DNA of 43,373 nt, taken from positions 1-43,373 of the forward strand of contig JALHNR010000003.1 of the NCBI GenBank assembly GCA_022843525.1. Reading direction: 5' to 3'. This document shows positions 37,084-43,373 of this stretch, piece by piece. Source of the DNA: Methylocystis sp. GTDB lineage: Bacteria > Pseudomonadota > Alphaproteobacteria > Rhizobiales > Beijerinckiaceae. Position 1 is the first letter of the stretch. The number at the start of each line of letters is the position of its first letter. A model generated the notes under the pieces. That model was not told the origin of the DNA. It saw nothing but the letters and a program-made list of their open reading frames with translations, and searched no databases. The position numbers and the translations under genes are program-made.

Positions 37084-40000
37084 TGCACACGGTTTTGGCA
37101 GCACGTTCGGCGTTCTCGATCGGCGAAAGCATTCTCACGGTCGAGGATCTGATCGACCGTTCCAAGAAGGCCGGCGCCACCGCAATCGGCCTGACCGAGA
37201 CCATGTCGGTCACCTCCATGATCGACTTCACCAACCGGGCGAAGAAAGCCGAGATCAAGCCGATTCTGGGCTGCCGGCTGCGGCTGTCCGACAACATCGC
37301 CTGGCGCAAGACCAAAGAGGACAAGAAGGCGCCGCGGGAATACTACGTCACCGCCTATGTGCTGTCCGAAGTCGGCCTCAAGGCGATCTTTCGCCTGCTG
37401 ACGCTGGCCAACAGCGACGAGCGGTTCTATTTCACGGCGAAGCTGTCGTTCGCCGACCTCTACGTCGAGCTGGAGCGCCTGACCGGCGACGATCTGGTGA
37501 TCTGCACCGGCGACGTCAACGGCATCGCTGCGCATCCGGACTTCGCCGGCATCGTCGCGGAGCTGGTCAAGACGATCGGCGCAGCGAACGTCTACGGACA
37601 GATCACGCCGGTCAACACGCCCTATTACGACACCCTCAATATCAAGACCCTCGAAGCGATCGAGGAACAGAACATCGCGCCACTCGTTACCCGTCCGGTG
37701 CTTTACGCCGAGGGCGAGGCCGACGCGGCCGACGTCATGAATGCGGTCACCCGCAACATCAAAATGAGCGAATTGTGGGTTCAGGCGCCCCATTTCCGCA
37801 ATCTGCACCCGCAGAGCCCGAAAGAGTTCATCGCCGAGGTCGGCGCTCTCAAGGCTCGGCTTGAGAAGCGGGGCGTGACGGCGGGTCCCATGCTGGCGCA
37901 AGGCGCGCGCAACACCCAGGCTCTGGCCGATCGCATCAGCTATGTCTGGTCGAAGGCGGCAGTGTCGCTACCCAAGATGGCCGACGACGAATATCTGACC
38001 CTCGTGAACGCGGCCAAAAAGGGCTGGGGCGAGCGCCTCAACACGATCACCTTCGGGCACCAGCCGACGCGCCAGGAGCTCACGGAACTCTATCTGCCCC
38101 GACTGTCCTATGAACTGTCGGTCTTAAAGAAGCTGGGCTTCTCCGGCTACTTCCTCTTGGTGAAGGACATTGTGGATTATGCTAAAACCAACGGTATTCT
38201 GGTTGGCCCTGGCCGCGGTAGCGTCGGAGGGTCTCTCGTTGCTTATCTTGTTGGGATTACTGATTGCGATCCCATTCGTTTCGGACTTCTCTTTGAGCGT
38301 TTCATTAACCCTGACCGCATCGATCTTCCTGACGCTGACCTCGATTTTATGTCGGAAAGGCGTCATGAGATCATTGATTATCTCGTCGGGAAATATGGCC
38401 AAGCGCGAGTTGCCGGGATCTCCAACTTCGGAAAACTCGCAGCCGCCTCTTCCATACGAAACATTGGTAAAGCCTTTGGTCTGAACGAGTTCGACTACGC
38501 CTGCTCCAAATATGCCCCGAAGGAGCACGGCGCGAACGTCGCACTGCCGAAGGCGGCCGATATCACCCCCGAAATCGCGGCTTTCCGCGACAAATACAAG
38601 CCGATCTGGGACGTCATGGTGCGGCTCGAAGGCACCATGAACATCCTGGGCCGGCACGCCGCCGGCGTCGTCGTCGGCGGCTGTGATCTGGTCGAGCGCG
38701 CAGTGGTCGAGCGACGAAAGGACGGTGCCACGATCAACTGGGACAAGCGAATCGTCGAGGATCAGGGTCTGGTCAAGGTCGATATTCTCGGGCTTTCGAC
38801 GCTCGACCTGATCGACGCCGCACTGAAATACATTCGCAAGCGCCACTCCCAGAAGGTCAACCTGCTGCGAATCCCGCTCGACGACGAGAAGGTGCTGGCG
38901 TCATTCGCGGCCGCTAAGACCACCGGCATCTTCCAGTTCGAAGGCGGCGGCATGCGGCGCCTGCTCAAGGAGCTCGGCAAGGACGGCGTCATCACCTTCG
39001 ATGACATCACGGCCGCGACCGCGCTCTACCGACCGGGTCCGATGGAGTCCGGCATGATGGACAGCTTCTGGAAGCGGAAGCAGGGTATCGAGAGCGTCGA
39101 ATATGACCACCCTGCCCTGGAGCCGGTGCTGGCGGACACCTATGGCGTGTTCGTCTACCAGGAACAGGTCATGAAGGCGTCGATCGTGATGGCCGGCTAT
39201 TCCGGCCCCGACGCCGACAAGCTGCGCAAGATCATGGGCAAAAAGCTGCCCGAGGAAATGAAGAAGGAGAAGCCAAAATTCATCGCGGGCTGCATCGCGA
39301 CCCAGGGCATCACGCCCGAAGAGGCCAACGACCTGTTCGACAAGATCGAAGGGTTCGCCGGCTACGGCTTCAACAAGAGCCATTCGGTCGAATACACGCT
39401 GATCTCCTATCAGGGCATGTGGCTGAAGGTGAACTACCCGGTCGAGTTCTACGCCGCGGCGCTGTCGCTCATGAAGGAGGAAAAGCTCGACGCGATCCTC
39501 AAGGATGCCGGCAACCAGGGTATTTCGCTGCGGATGCCCGACATCAACCTGTCGAGCGGGCAATTCGAGATCCTCAACGATGTGACCTTGTGCATCCCGT
39601 TTGATCGCATCAAGGGTATCAGCGAGAAGGCTCGCACCGCGATCCTCGTCGCGCGCGAAAAGGGACCGTTTGTCGATATGGCGGACTTTCTGAACCGCGT
39701 CGAAAAGCGGACTTGTAACAAGCGGGTGACCGAAGCGCTCGACAAGGTGGGCGCCTTCGCGCGCATCCAGCCGGGTCAGATGCTGGTCAACGACCCCGCC
39801 CGCATCATGGACCAGCGCGAACTGATCCCAGGCCTTGTGATCGACGCCGTGCCGGTCAATCGCGACATGGCGAACGACAAGTTCACCAAGGCCAAGCTCG
39901 GTCAGATCGTCGGCGCCTACCGGCAAGCCGAGGGCAGCGACGGTCAGGGTGTCAAGCCGGTGATGGGCAAGGATGCCAGGTTCATGGCGATCTTCGACGC

Positions 40001-40424
40001 GCCGACTTCGGACGAGGAGAAACAGGGCATGTTCTCCTACGGCAACAATTTCGGCTCGATCGCATCGGCGCTGGCTGATGCCGGGCTCGGGCGCTCGGAC
40101 GGCTACTGGACCGGGCTGATCAAGCGGCCGAAGGAGGGCAAGCAGGTCTCGCCGGCGGAGATCGCGACCTATGTCGGCTACCTGGACAAGGAGATTGACC
40201 TGCTCAAGCCGCCCGTGATCGTGCTGCTCGGCTCGCAGGTGGTTCGGCACTTCTTTCCCGACTTCAAGGGTAAGGCGTCCGACGCGGCCGGCAAGGTGAT
40301 CTATTCCAAGCGCTACGACGCCAATTTCATCATCGGCTTCAATGTCGGCGAAATCTATCACGACCCGGACAAGCAGGTCGCGATGGACGAGGTGTTCACA
40401 GCGACCGCGGGGTTCATGTTCTGA
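37083..40424 (+). CDS. DNA polymerase III alpha (C-family) with C-terminal UDG-like domain
   Basis: A 1113-residue replicative polymerase. Residues 1-270 are PHP-like but the metal ligands are lost (GLTETMSV where bacterial enzymes have TDHGN). The palm has GPGRGSVGGSL and the catalytic aspartates D417 and D419 in PDADLDF, then GGGMRRLLKEL, YRPGPME, VYQEQVM and FNKSHSVEYTLISYQ. A helix-hairpin-helix follows near 850-900. Residues about 960-1095 resemble a family-4 uracil-DNA glycosylase (FDAPTSDEE, LKPPVIVLLGSQVV), with the usual HPA histidine lost. Start ATG 37083 is coupled to the previous stop. Codons in 38165-38490 are atypical. Confidence 0.92.
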   Translation: MHTVLAARSAFSIGESILTVEDLIDRSKKAGATAIGLTETMSVTSMIDFTNRAKKAEIKPILGCRLRLSDNIAWRKTKEDKKAPREYYVTAYVLSEVGLKAIFRLLTLANSDERFYFTAKLSFADLYVELERLTGDDLVICTGDVNGIAAHPDFAGIVAELVKTIGAANVYGQITPVNTPYYDTLNIKTLEAIEEQNIAPLVTRPVLYAEGEADAADVMNAVTRNIKMSELWVQAPHFRNLHPQSPKEFIAEVGALKARLEKRGVTAGPMLAQGARNTQALADRISYVWSKAAVSLPKMADDEYLTLVNAAKKGWGERLNTITFGHQPTRQELTELYLPRLSYELSVLKKLGFSGYFLLVKDIVDYAKTNGILVGPGRGSVGGSLVAYLVGITDCDPIRFGLLFERFINPDRIDLPDADLDFMSERRHEIIDYLVGKYGQARVAGISNFGKLAAASSIRNIGKAFGLNEFDYACSKYAPKEHGANVALPKAADITPEIAAFRDKYKPIWDVMVRLEGTMNILGRHAAGVVVGGCDLVERAVVERRKDGATINWDKRIVEDQGLVKVDILGLSTLDLIDAALKYIRKRHSQKVNLLRIPLDDEKVLASFAAAKTTGIFQFEGGGMRRLLKELGKDGVITFDDITAATALYRPGPMESGMMDSFWKRKQGIESVEYDHPALEPVLADTYGVFVYQEQVMKASIVMAGYSGPDADKLRKIMGKKLPEEMKKEKPKFIAGCIATQGITPEEANDLFDKIEGFAGYGFNKSHSVEYTLISYQGMWLKVNYPVEFYAAALSLMKEEKLDAILKDAGNQGISLRMPDINLSSGQFEILNDVTLCIPFDRIKGISEKARTAILVAREKGPFVDMADFLNRVEKRTCNKRVTEALDKVGAFARIQPGQMLVNDPARIMDQRELIPGLVIDAVPVNRDMANDKFTKAKLGQIVGAYRQAEGSDGQGVKPVMGKDARFMAIFDAPTSDEEKQGMFSYGNNFGSIASALADAGLGRSDGYWTGLIKRPKEGKQVSPAEIATYVGYLDKEIDLLKPPVIVLLGSQVVRHFFPDFKGKASDAAGKVIYSKRYDANFIIGFNVGEIYHDPDKQVAMDEVFTATAGFMF
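38179..38484 (+). CDS. Possible overprinted membrane protein inside the polymerase gene
   Basis: An open frame of 101 codons in the +1 frame of the polymerase gene, with ATG at 38179 and GAAGGA 11 bases upstream. It encodes two hydrophobic segments (VFWLALAAVASEGLSLLILL and a second near SVSLTLTASIFLTLTS), then a basic tail. The host gene uses many T-ending codons exactly over this stretch, and these T bases are second codon positions of the overlapping frame, giving hydrophobic residues. It could be a real overlapping gene or a side effect of a recoded patch. Confidence 0.25.
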   Translation: MLKPTVFWLALAAVASEGLSLLILLGLLIAIPFVSDFSLSVSLTLTASIFLTLTSILCRKGVMRSLIISSGNMAKRELPGSPTSENSQPPLPYETLVKPLV

Positions 40425-40852
40425 TGGGTATCACCGGCTTTATCTCCTGCGTCAAAACCAAGCACGATCGCCCGATGGCGGCTGAAGACCTCTACCGCTC
40501 ACCGTGGTTCGTCGCTGCGCGGGGCTACATCGAGCGCCGCACCGACCGCTGGTATATTCTGTCGGCCGCCCACGGGCTGCTGTGGCATTACAACGTGATC
40601 GCGCCCTACGAGAGCAGCCTCAACAATATGAGTCGTGCCGGGCGCAGGGACTGGGCCTGGAAGGTCAAGGCGCAGATGCTCGAAAATAGCGTCTGCCGCG
40701 GCCGCGCGATCGTTCTCGCGGGCGTCAATTACCGCAACGACCTGGAGCCGTTCCTCCACGATCACTTCGACAAGGTCGACGTGCCGATGCGCGGGCTCAC
40801 GATGGGGCGGCAGCTAAAGTTCCTGAACGATTCCACGCGCAATCCGACGTGA
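40424..40852 (+). CDS. DUF6884-type protein
   Basis: A 142-residue protein with ISCVKTK near the N-terminus, then AEDLYRSPWF, RWYILSAAHGLL and a PYESSL motif, a pattern I associate with the phage and bacterial DUF6884 family, whose role is not established. Conserved Cys, Lys, His and Tyr residues suggest an enzyme. The ATG overlaps the polymerase stop (TGATG). It ends the long operon. Confidence 0.7.
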   Translation: MGITGFISCVKTKHDRPMAAEDLYRSPWFVAARGYIERRTDRWYILSAAHGLLWHYNVIAPYESSLNNMSRAGRRDWAWKVKAQMLENSVCRGRAIVLAGVNYRNDLEPFLHDHFDKVDVPMRGLTMGRQLKFLNDSTRNPT

Positions 40853-40858
40853 GATCGC

Positions 40859-40890
40859 TATATTCATTTCAACAAGTCAGAACTTACTTA
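40859..40890 (+). promoter_or_regulatory. TATATT box and palindromic site, copy 16
   Basis: CGCTATATTC around 40859-40864, then CAAGTCAGAACTTACTTA at 40873-40890. The right half matches copy 12 before the XRE gene. The next ATG is 13 bases downstream. The same CGCTATATTC string occurs at 24888-24897. Confidence 0.68.
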
Positions 40891-40903
40891 TAAGGACACA
40901 GCA

Positions 40904-41473
40904 ATGTCAGACGAACAGGTTCTCGCAGCCCCGACCCCCGCGCCGAAAACGCCGCTGGTTCGCATCAAGGTCGACCAGATCATCGACAGCGCCCAGGCCC
41001 GCAAGGACTCGTCCTTTTCGATGGCCGATATTTCGACCGCGTTCCAGGACCAGATGGGCTTTCGGGTCCACTACGGCGAGCTCAAGGCGAAGGCCGAGCG
41101 CCAGGTCAACGACCTTAAGCTCAAGCTGGAAGCGGCCGAATCGGCCGTTTACCGCACCGTCCGCGACGATCTGACCAAGCAGGGCATCAAGATCACCGAA
41201 GCGCTGCTCGACCGCGAGGTTGCGGCGCACAAGACCATCCTCGCGATCAAGCTCGCCATCAACGAGGCGAAGCAGATCGAGACCGTCGGCAAGGCCATCT
41301 ACGACGCCTTCGACGATCGCCAGAAGATGCTCATGAGCGCCGGCGCCAAGGATCGCGTGGAAATGGAGGGCGAAATTCGCATGAACGTCGCCTCTGGCCA
41401 GGCCGCGGCCGTCAAGAGCGGCGCCCAGGACATGCTGACGCGCCGCAACCAGGTGGCGGGAATCGCCTCATGA
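40904..41473 (+). CDS. Hypothetical helical protein, 189 residues
   Basis: A disordered Pro/Ala N-terminus (about 1-18) followed by long charged helices (ELKAKAERQVNDLKLKLEAA and similar) and a helical end (MLTRRNQVAGIAS). No enzymatic motif. Position beside SSB and polymerase suggests a replication or recombination accessory role. The stop overlaps the next ATG. Not recognised. Confidence 0.66.
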   Translation: MSDEQVLAAPTPAPKTPLVRIKVDQIIDSAQARKDSSFSMADISTAFQDQMGFRVHYGELKAKAERQVNDLKLKLEAAESAVYRTVRDDLTKQGIKITEALLDREVAAHKTILAIKLAINEAKQIETVGKAIYDAFDDRQKMLMSAGAKDRVEMEGEIRMNVASGQAAAVKSGAQDMLTRRNQVAGIAS

Positions 41474-41793
41474 ACTTCTTTGACCGAAACGCCAAAACGG
41501 GGGTAACCGTCGTGTTCGCAACCGTCTACGTCGCCATCGGTGCCCTGCTGCACACAGTTTTGCTCGGCACCACCTTCAATCCCGCGAACGTATTTGCCTG
41601 GGGCATCCTGTTCGCCTGGCCGGTGGTGCTGTTCGTGATGCTTTTGCTGGCTGCATTCGCGATCTTCGGCGTCGTCGCGTTCATCGCCTGGGTGATGGAT
41701 CTCTACGCCAGCATCCCCTGGGTTCGCCGGCGCCGTATGGCGCAGGTCATGCGCTACGTCCGCCCGCGCAGTAGTCGCGCGGCCAGAATCTAA
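41470..41793 (+). CDS. Small membrane protein with two helices
   Basis: A 107-residue protein with two or three hydrophobic segments (TVVFATVYVAIGALLHTVLL; WGILFAWPVVLFVMLLLAAF and onward) and a strongly basic tail (RRRRMAQVMRYVRPRSSR). Directly before a candidate endolysin, so a holin role is possible, but a holin-like gene also exists at 16407. Coupled to the preceding gene. Confidence 0.62.
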   Translation: MNFFDRNAKTGVTVVFATVYVAIGALLHTVLLGTTFNPANVFAWGILFAWPVVLFVMLLLAAFAIFGVVAFIAWVMDLYASIPWVRRRRMAQVMRYVRPRSSRAARI

Positions 41794-41813
41794 CGTAATT
41801 CGGAGTTTTACCT

Positions 41814-42308
41814 ATGAAACGTCTCGCGACGGGAATTTGCTGCGCCCTTTTGATCCAGTCAGCACTTATTGTCACCGCGGAAGCCCGCCCCCGCCACAGA
41901 GCGGCTCACCAGCGCGTTCACGTCCAGCCGGCGCCCGAAGCCCCGTCGTTCTTCGAGAGCTTCTCCGGCAGTTCCGGAGTCGTTCAGAAGGCCCGCAAAT
42001 ACCTCGGCGCGACCGCGGCCCAGGTCGGCGTTCGTCGAAACCTCTGGTGTTCGGCGTTTCTTCGCAAGATCACCGGCGCCACCGGGGTCGATGACCGGGC
42101 TAAGTCCTGGGAGAGCAAGCGGCGAATCGCCCCGCAGGTCGGAGCCGTCGTCACGATGGGTCGCAAGGGCGGCGGGCACGTCGGGATCGTCTCAGGCTTC
42201 ACCCCGAAGGGTGACCCGATCGTGATTTCGGGCAACGGCGCCGGCAGCCGCGTGGTCGAGACCGTCTACCCGCGCAGTCGAATCCGCGCCTGGGTTTCGC
42301 CGTCATGA
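41814..42308 (+). CDS. Secreted CHAP/NlpC-like hydrolase, candidate endolysin
   Basis: A 164-residue protein with a Sec signal peptide (cleavage likely after TAEA, residue 24) and a basic linker. The catalytic part has Cys79 in NLWCSAFLRK, then GAVVTMGRKGGGHVGIVSG with His122 and an ISGN motif, the pattern of small CHAP-type amidases (TIGR02594-like). In a phage this could be a signal-exported endolysin; a virion-unrelated host-wall enzyme is also possible. No other muralytic gene lies near the spanins. The stop overlaps the next small ORF. Confidence 0.72.
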   Translation: MKRLATGICCALLIQSALIVTAEARPRHRAAHQRVHVQPAPEAPSFFESFSGSSGVVQKARKYLGATAAQVGVRRNLWCSAFLRKITGATGVDDRAKSWESKRRIAPQVGAVVTMGRKGGGHVGIVSGFTPKGDPIVISGNGAGSRVVETVYPRSRIRAWVSPS

Positions 42309-42439
42309 GCGGTCTCCGGACCATCGTCATCGGCGGCGCCTTCGGGCTGCTGGCTGCCCTTTTTCTGGGCTCGGTCCACGATCCGGTCCAGTCGGCGAAA
42401 TCAGCCTTTCGAGGCGCGTTAGCGGAGGTAAAACAATAA
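42305..42439 (+). CDS. Micro membrane protein after endolysin candidate
   Basis: A 44-residue protein, ATGA-coupled to the preceding gene. One hydrophobic helix (IVIGGAFGLLAALFLGS) near the N-terminus and a short polar tail. It could modulate lysis as an antiholin or similar, but this is only position-based. Confidence 0.55.
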   Translation: MSGLRTIVIGGAFGLLAALFLGSVHDPVQSAKSAFRGALAEVKQ

Positions 42440-42480
42440 CTTAAAAAACTCAGTTAATCCGCGATATCAGAGCTATATTA

Positions 42481-42510
42481 CTAAAGCGAAATCGCTAAAA
42501 AGCGAAATCG
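42481..42510 (+). repeat. Direct repeat before SSB gene
   Basis: AAAGCGAAATCG at 42483-42494 and again at 42499-42510, start-to-start spacing 16 bases. It lies between a GCTATATT box (42472-42479) and the SSB start, in a 115-base gap with no palindrome of the 18-bp family. Possibly an SSB operator for autoregulation. Confidence 0.6.
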
Positions 42511-42554
42511 TTACAGACCCAATCAGCCCCTGAACCCAAGAAAGCCCTACCCCA

Positions 42555-43373
42555 ATGGCCCTCTCCCCGACACTGCTGGCGCTCGTCAAAAAGAGCCAGA
42601 ACAAGCACACTCGAACCGGCAACGCCGTCGAGTTCAAGGAAGGCAAGACGAAGGTTCGCATCGTCGCCAAGCCCGATGGTTCCCAGTTCTGGAAGGACCT
42701 CGGCGTCCACTGGATCAAAACCGCTCCGAATACCAAGGCCGTCGCCGTCGTCGGTTGTCACGACGAAGTCTACGGTCAACCCTGCCCGATCTGCACCGCG
42801 ATCGCTCAGGCAACCGCTGCCGCGACCTCGGACGAGGAAGTTGCACTGATCAAGGAGTGGAAGGCCAACAAGTCGGTCCTGGTCAACGCAATCGTCCGTG
42901 ACGGCGCCCACGCTTCCCCCGATCCGCAGGTTGTCTCGCTCAAGTCGTCGGTCTGGGGTCAGATCCTCGGCATGATCACCGAGTATGCCGACAACGATAT
43001 CGATCTTCTCGACCTTGAAAAGGGTCAGGACTTCGTCATCGAGCGTCGCGGTCGCGGTCAGAACGACACCAAATATACCGTCATGCTCGCTCCGAAGTCG
43101 GCTCCGGTCGACAAGGAAGTTCTCAATCGTCTGGTCGATCTCGGTCAGTGGATCGAATCCAACTTCTTCCGCGGCGACGAGACCAAGGCGCTCACCGCGA
43201 TCGCCAACGTCACGGGGATCAGCATCGGCGCATCCCACCAGCTGACTGGACCTGCGACCAACCGCGGCGGCTTGCTCAACAAGCCCGCAGCTGTGGTCGA
43301 GGATGCCGAGGTCGACGCTGTCGCCGAGGAGCTCACCACCGAGGCGGAAGTGATCGAGGAAACGCCGGCCGAA
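42555..43373 (+). CDS. Single-stranded DNA-binding protein, gp32-like (partial)
   Basis: 273 codons are present and the frame runs off the window. After a basic N-terminus (LVKKSQNKHTR) there is a core with a zinc site: VHWIKTAP, Cys68-His69, then Cys77 and Cys80 in QPCPIC, like the H-x-C-x-C pattern of T4 gp32. An OB-like region with FVIERRGRGQNDTKYTV follows. The visible end is an acidic tail (EDAEVDAVAEELTTEAE), as in gp32, where it contacts replication partners. It would coat ssDNA at forks made by the phage helicase and polymerase. Confidence 0.78.
   Translation, partial: MALSPTLLALVKKSQNKHTRTGNAVEFKEGKTKVRIVAKPDGSQFWKDLGVHWIKTAPNTKAVAVVGCHDEVYGQPCPICTAIAQATAAATSDEEVALIKEWKANKSVLVNAIVRDGAHASPDPQVVSLKSSVWGQILGMITEYADNDIDLLDLEKGQDFVIERRGRGQNDTKYTVMLAPKSAPVDKEVLNRLVDLGQWIESNFFRGDETKALTAIANVTGISIGASHQLTGPATNRGGLLNKPAAVVEDAEVDAVAEELTTEAEVIEETPAE

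Noticed and set aside
38901-40361. Long minus-strand open frame across the polymerase gene
   Set aside because: Same codon-bias shadow effect, no ribosome site, and no resemblance to a real protein.
7255-40890. Repeated palindromes as a CRISPR array or transposon ends
   Set aside because: Copies are single, kilobases apart, in promoter-like gaps, without spacers, transposase genes or target duplications.

Overview
This window is the right-hand part of a tailed-phage genome (siphovirus-like, lambda-type tail tip). It carries the adsorption, lysis, replication and regulatory genes but no capsid, portal or terminase. The host is most likely an alphaproteobacterium: the phage encodes a RepC-type replication initiator, a family otherwise typical of repABC plasmids of Rhizobiales and Rhodobacterales, has CobS/CobT-like proteins, and uses GC-rich codons. 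The first 18 bases are an Illumina adapter end, so the left edge is a contig end and not a biological terminus. The right edge cuts a single-stranded DNA-binding protein gene.

Layout. 20-7257: tail tip operon (end of an L-like protein, K-like JAMM/NlpC protein, I-like protein, J-like central fibre protein), then three tandem paralogues and two small genes. 7303-15940: a long series of tail-fibre genes with shared repeat modules, signs of tip swapping and two broken small genes. 16009-17508: membrane/lysis genes ending in an i-spanin with an embedded o-spanin. 17621-22011: an HTH plus metallophosphoesterase-like protein, an Ntn-hydrolase, PhoH and unknowns. 22044-27620: an Sm/Hfq-like protein, DnaB-like helicase, primase, WGR protein, ATP-dependent DNA ligase. 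27635-28158: RNA-gene island with a candidate small RNA, an initiator-type tRNA-Met, a degenerate tRNA-like element and a micro-protein. 28130-29674 (the only minus-strand genes): repC and a ribbon-helix-helix-like protein, with a predicted antisense RNA between them. 29675-30096: divergent control region. 30097-30519: XRE-type regulator. 30642-36820: CobT-like VWA protein, CobS-like AAA+ ATPase, sigma-like factor and small genes. 37083-40424: DNA polymerase III alpha with a degenerate PHP domain and a C-terminal uracil-DNA-glycosylase-like domain. 40424-43373: DUF6884-type protein, unknowns, a secreted cysteine-hydrolase (candidate endolysin) and a gp32-like SSB.

The most striking regulatory feature is an 18-bp palindrome (consensus near TAAGTCAGNNYTGACTTA) found at about 14 good and 2 weaker positions, almost always in the short gap before a new transcription unit. 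At several sites a -10-like hexamer ends exactly two bases before it, so the palindrome would lie over the transcription start, as expected of a dispersed operator. It also occurs beside the XRE gene and beside repC.

Together, repC with a counter-transcribed RNA, a central regulator with dispersed operators and no integrase in the window suggest a phage able to persist as a plasmid-like prophage. The replisome genes (helicase, primase, Pol III alpha, ligase, SSB) would serve lytic growth. This lifestyle is an inference; the missing part of the genome could still hold an integrase.
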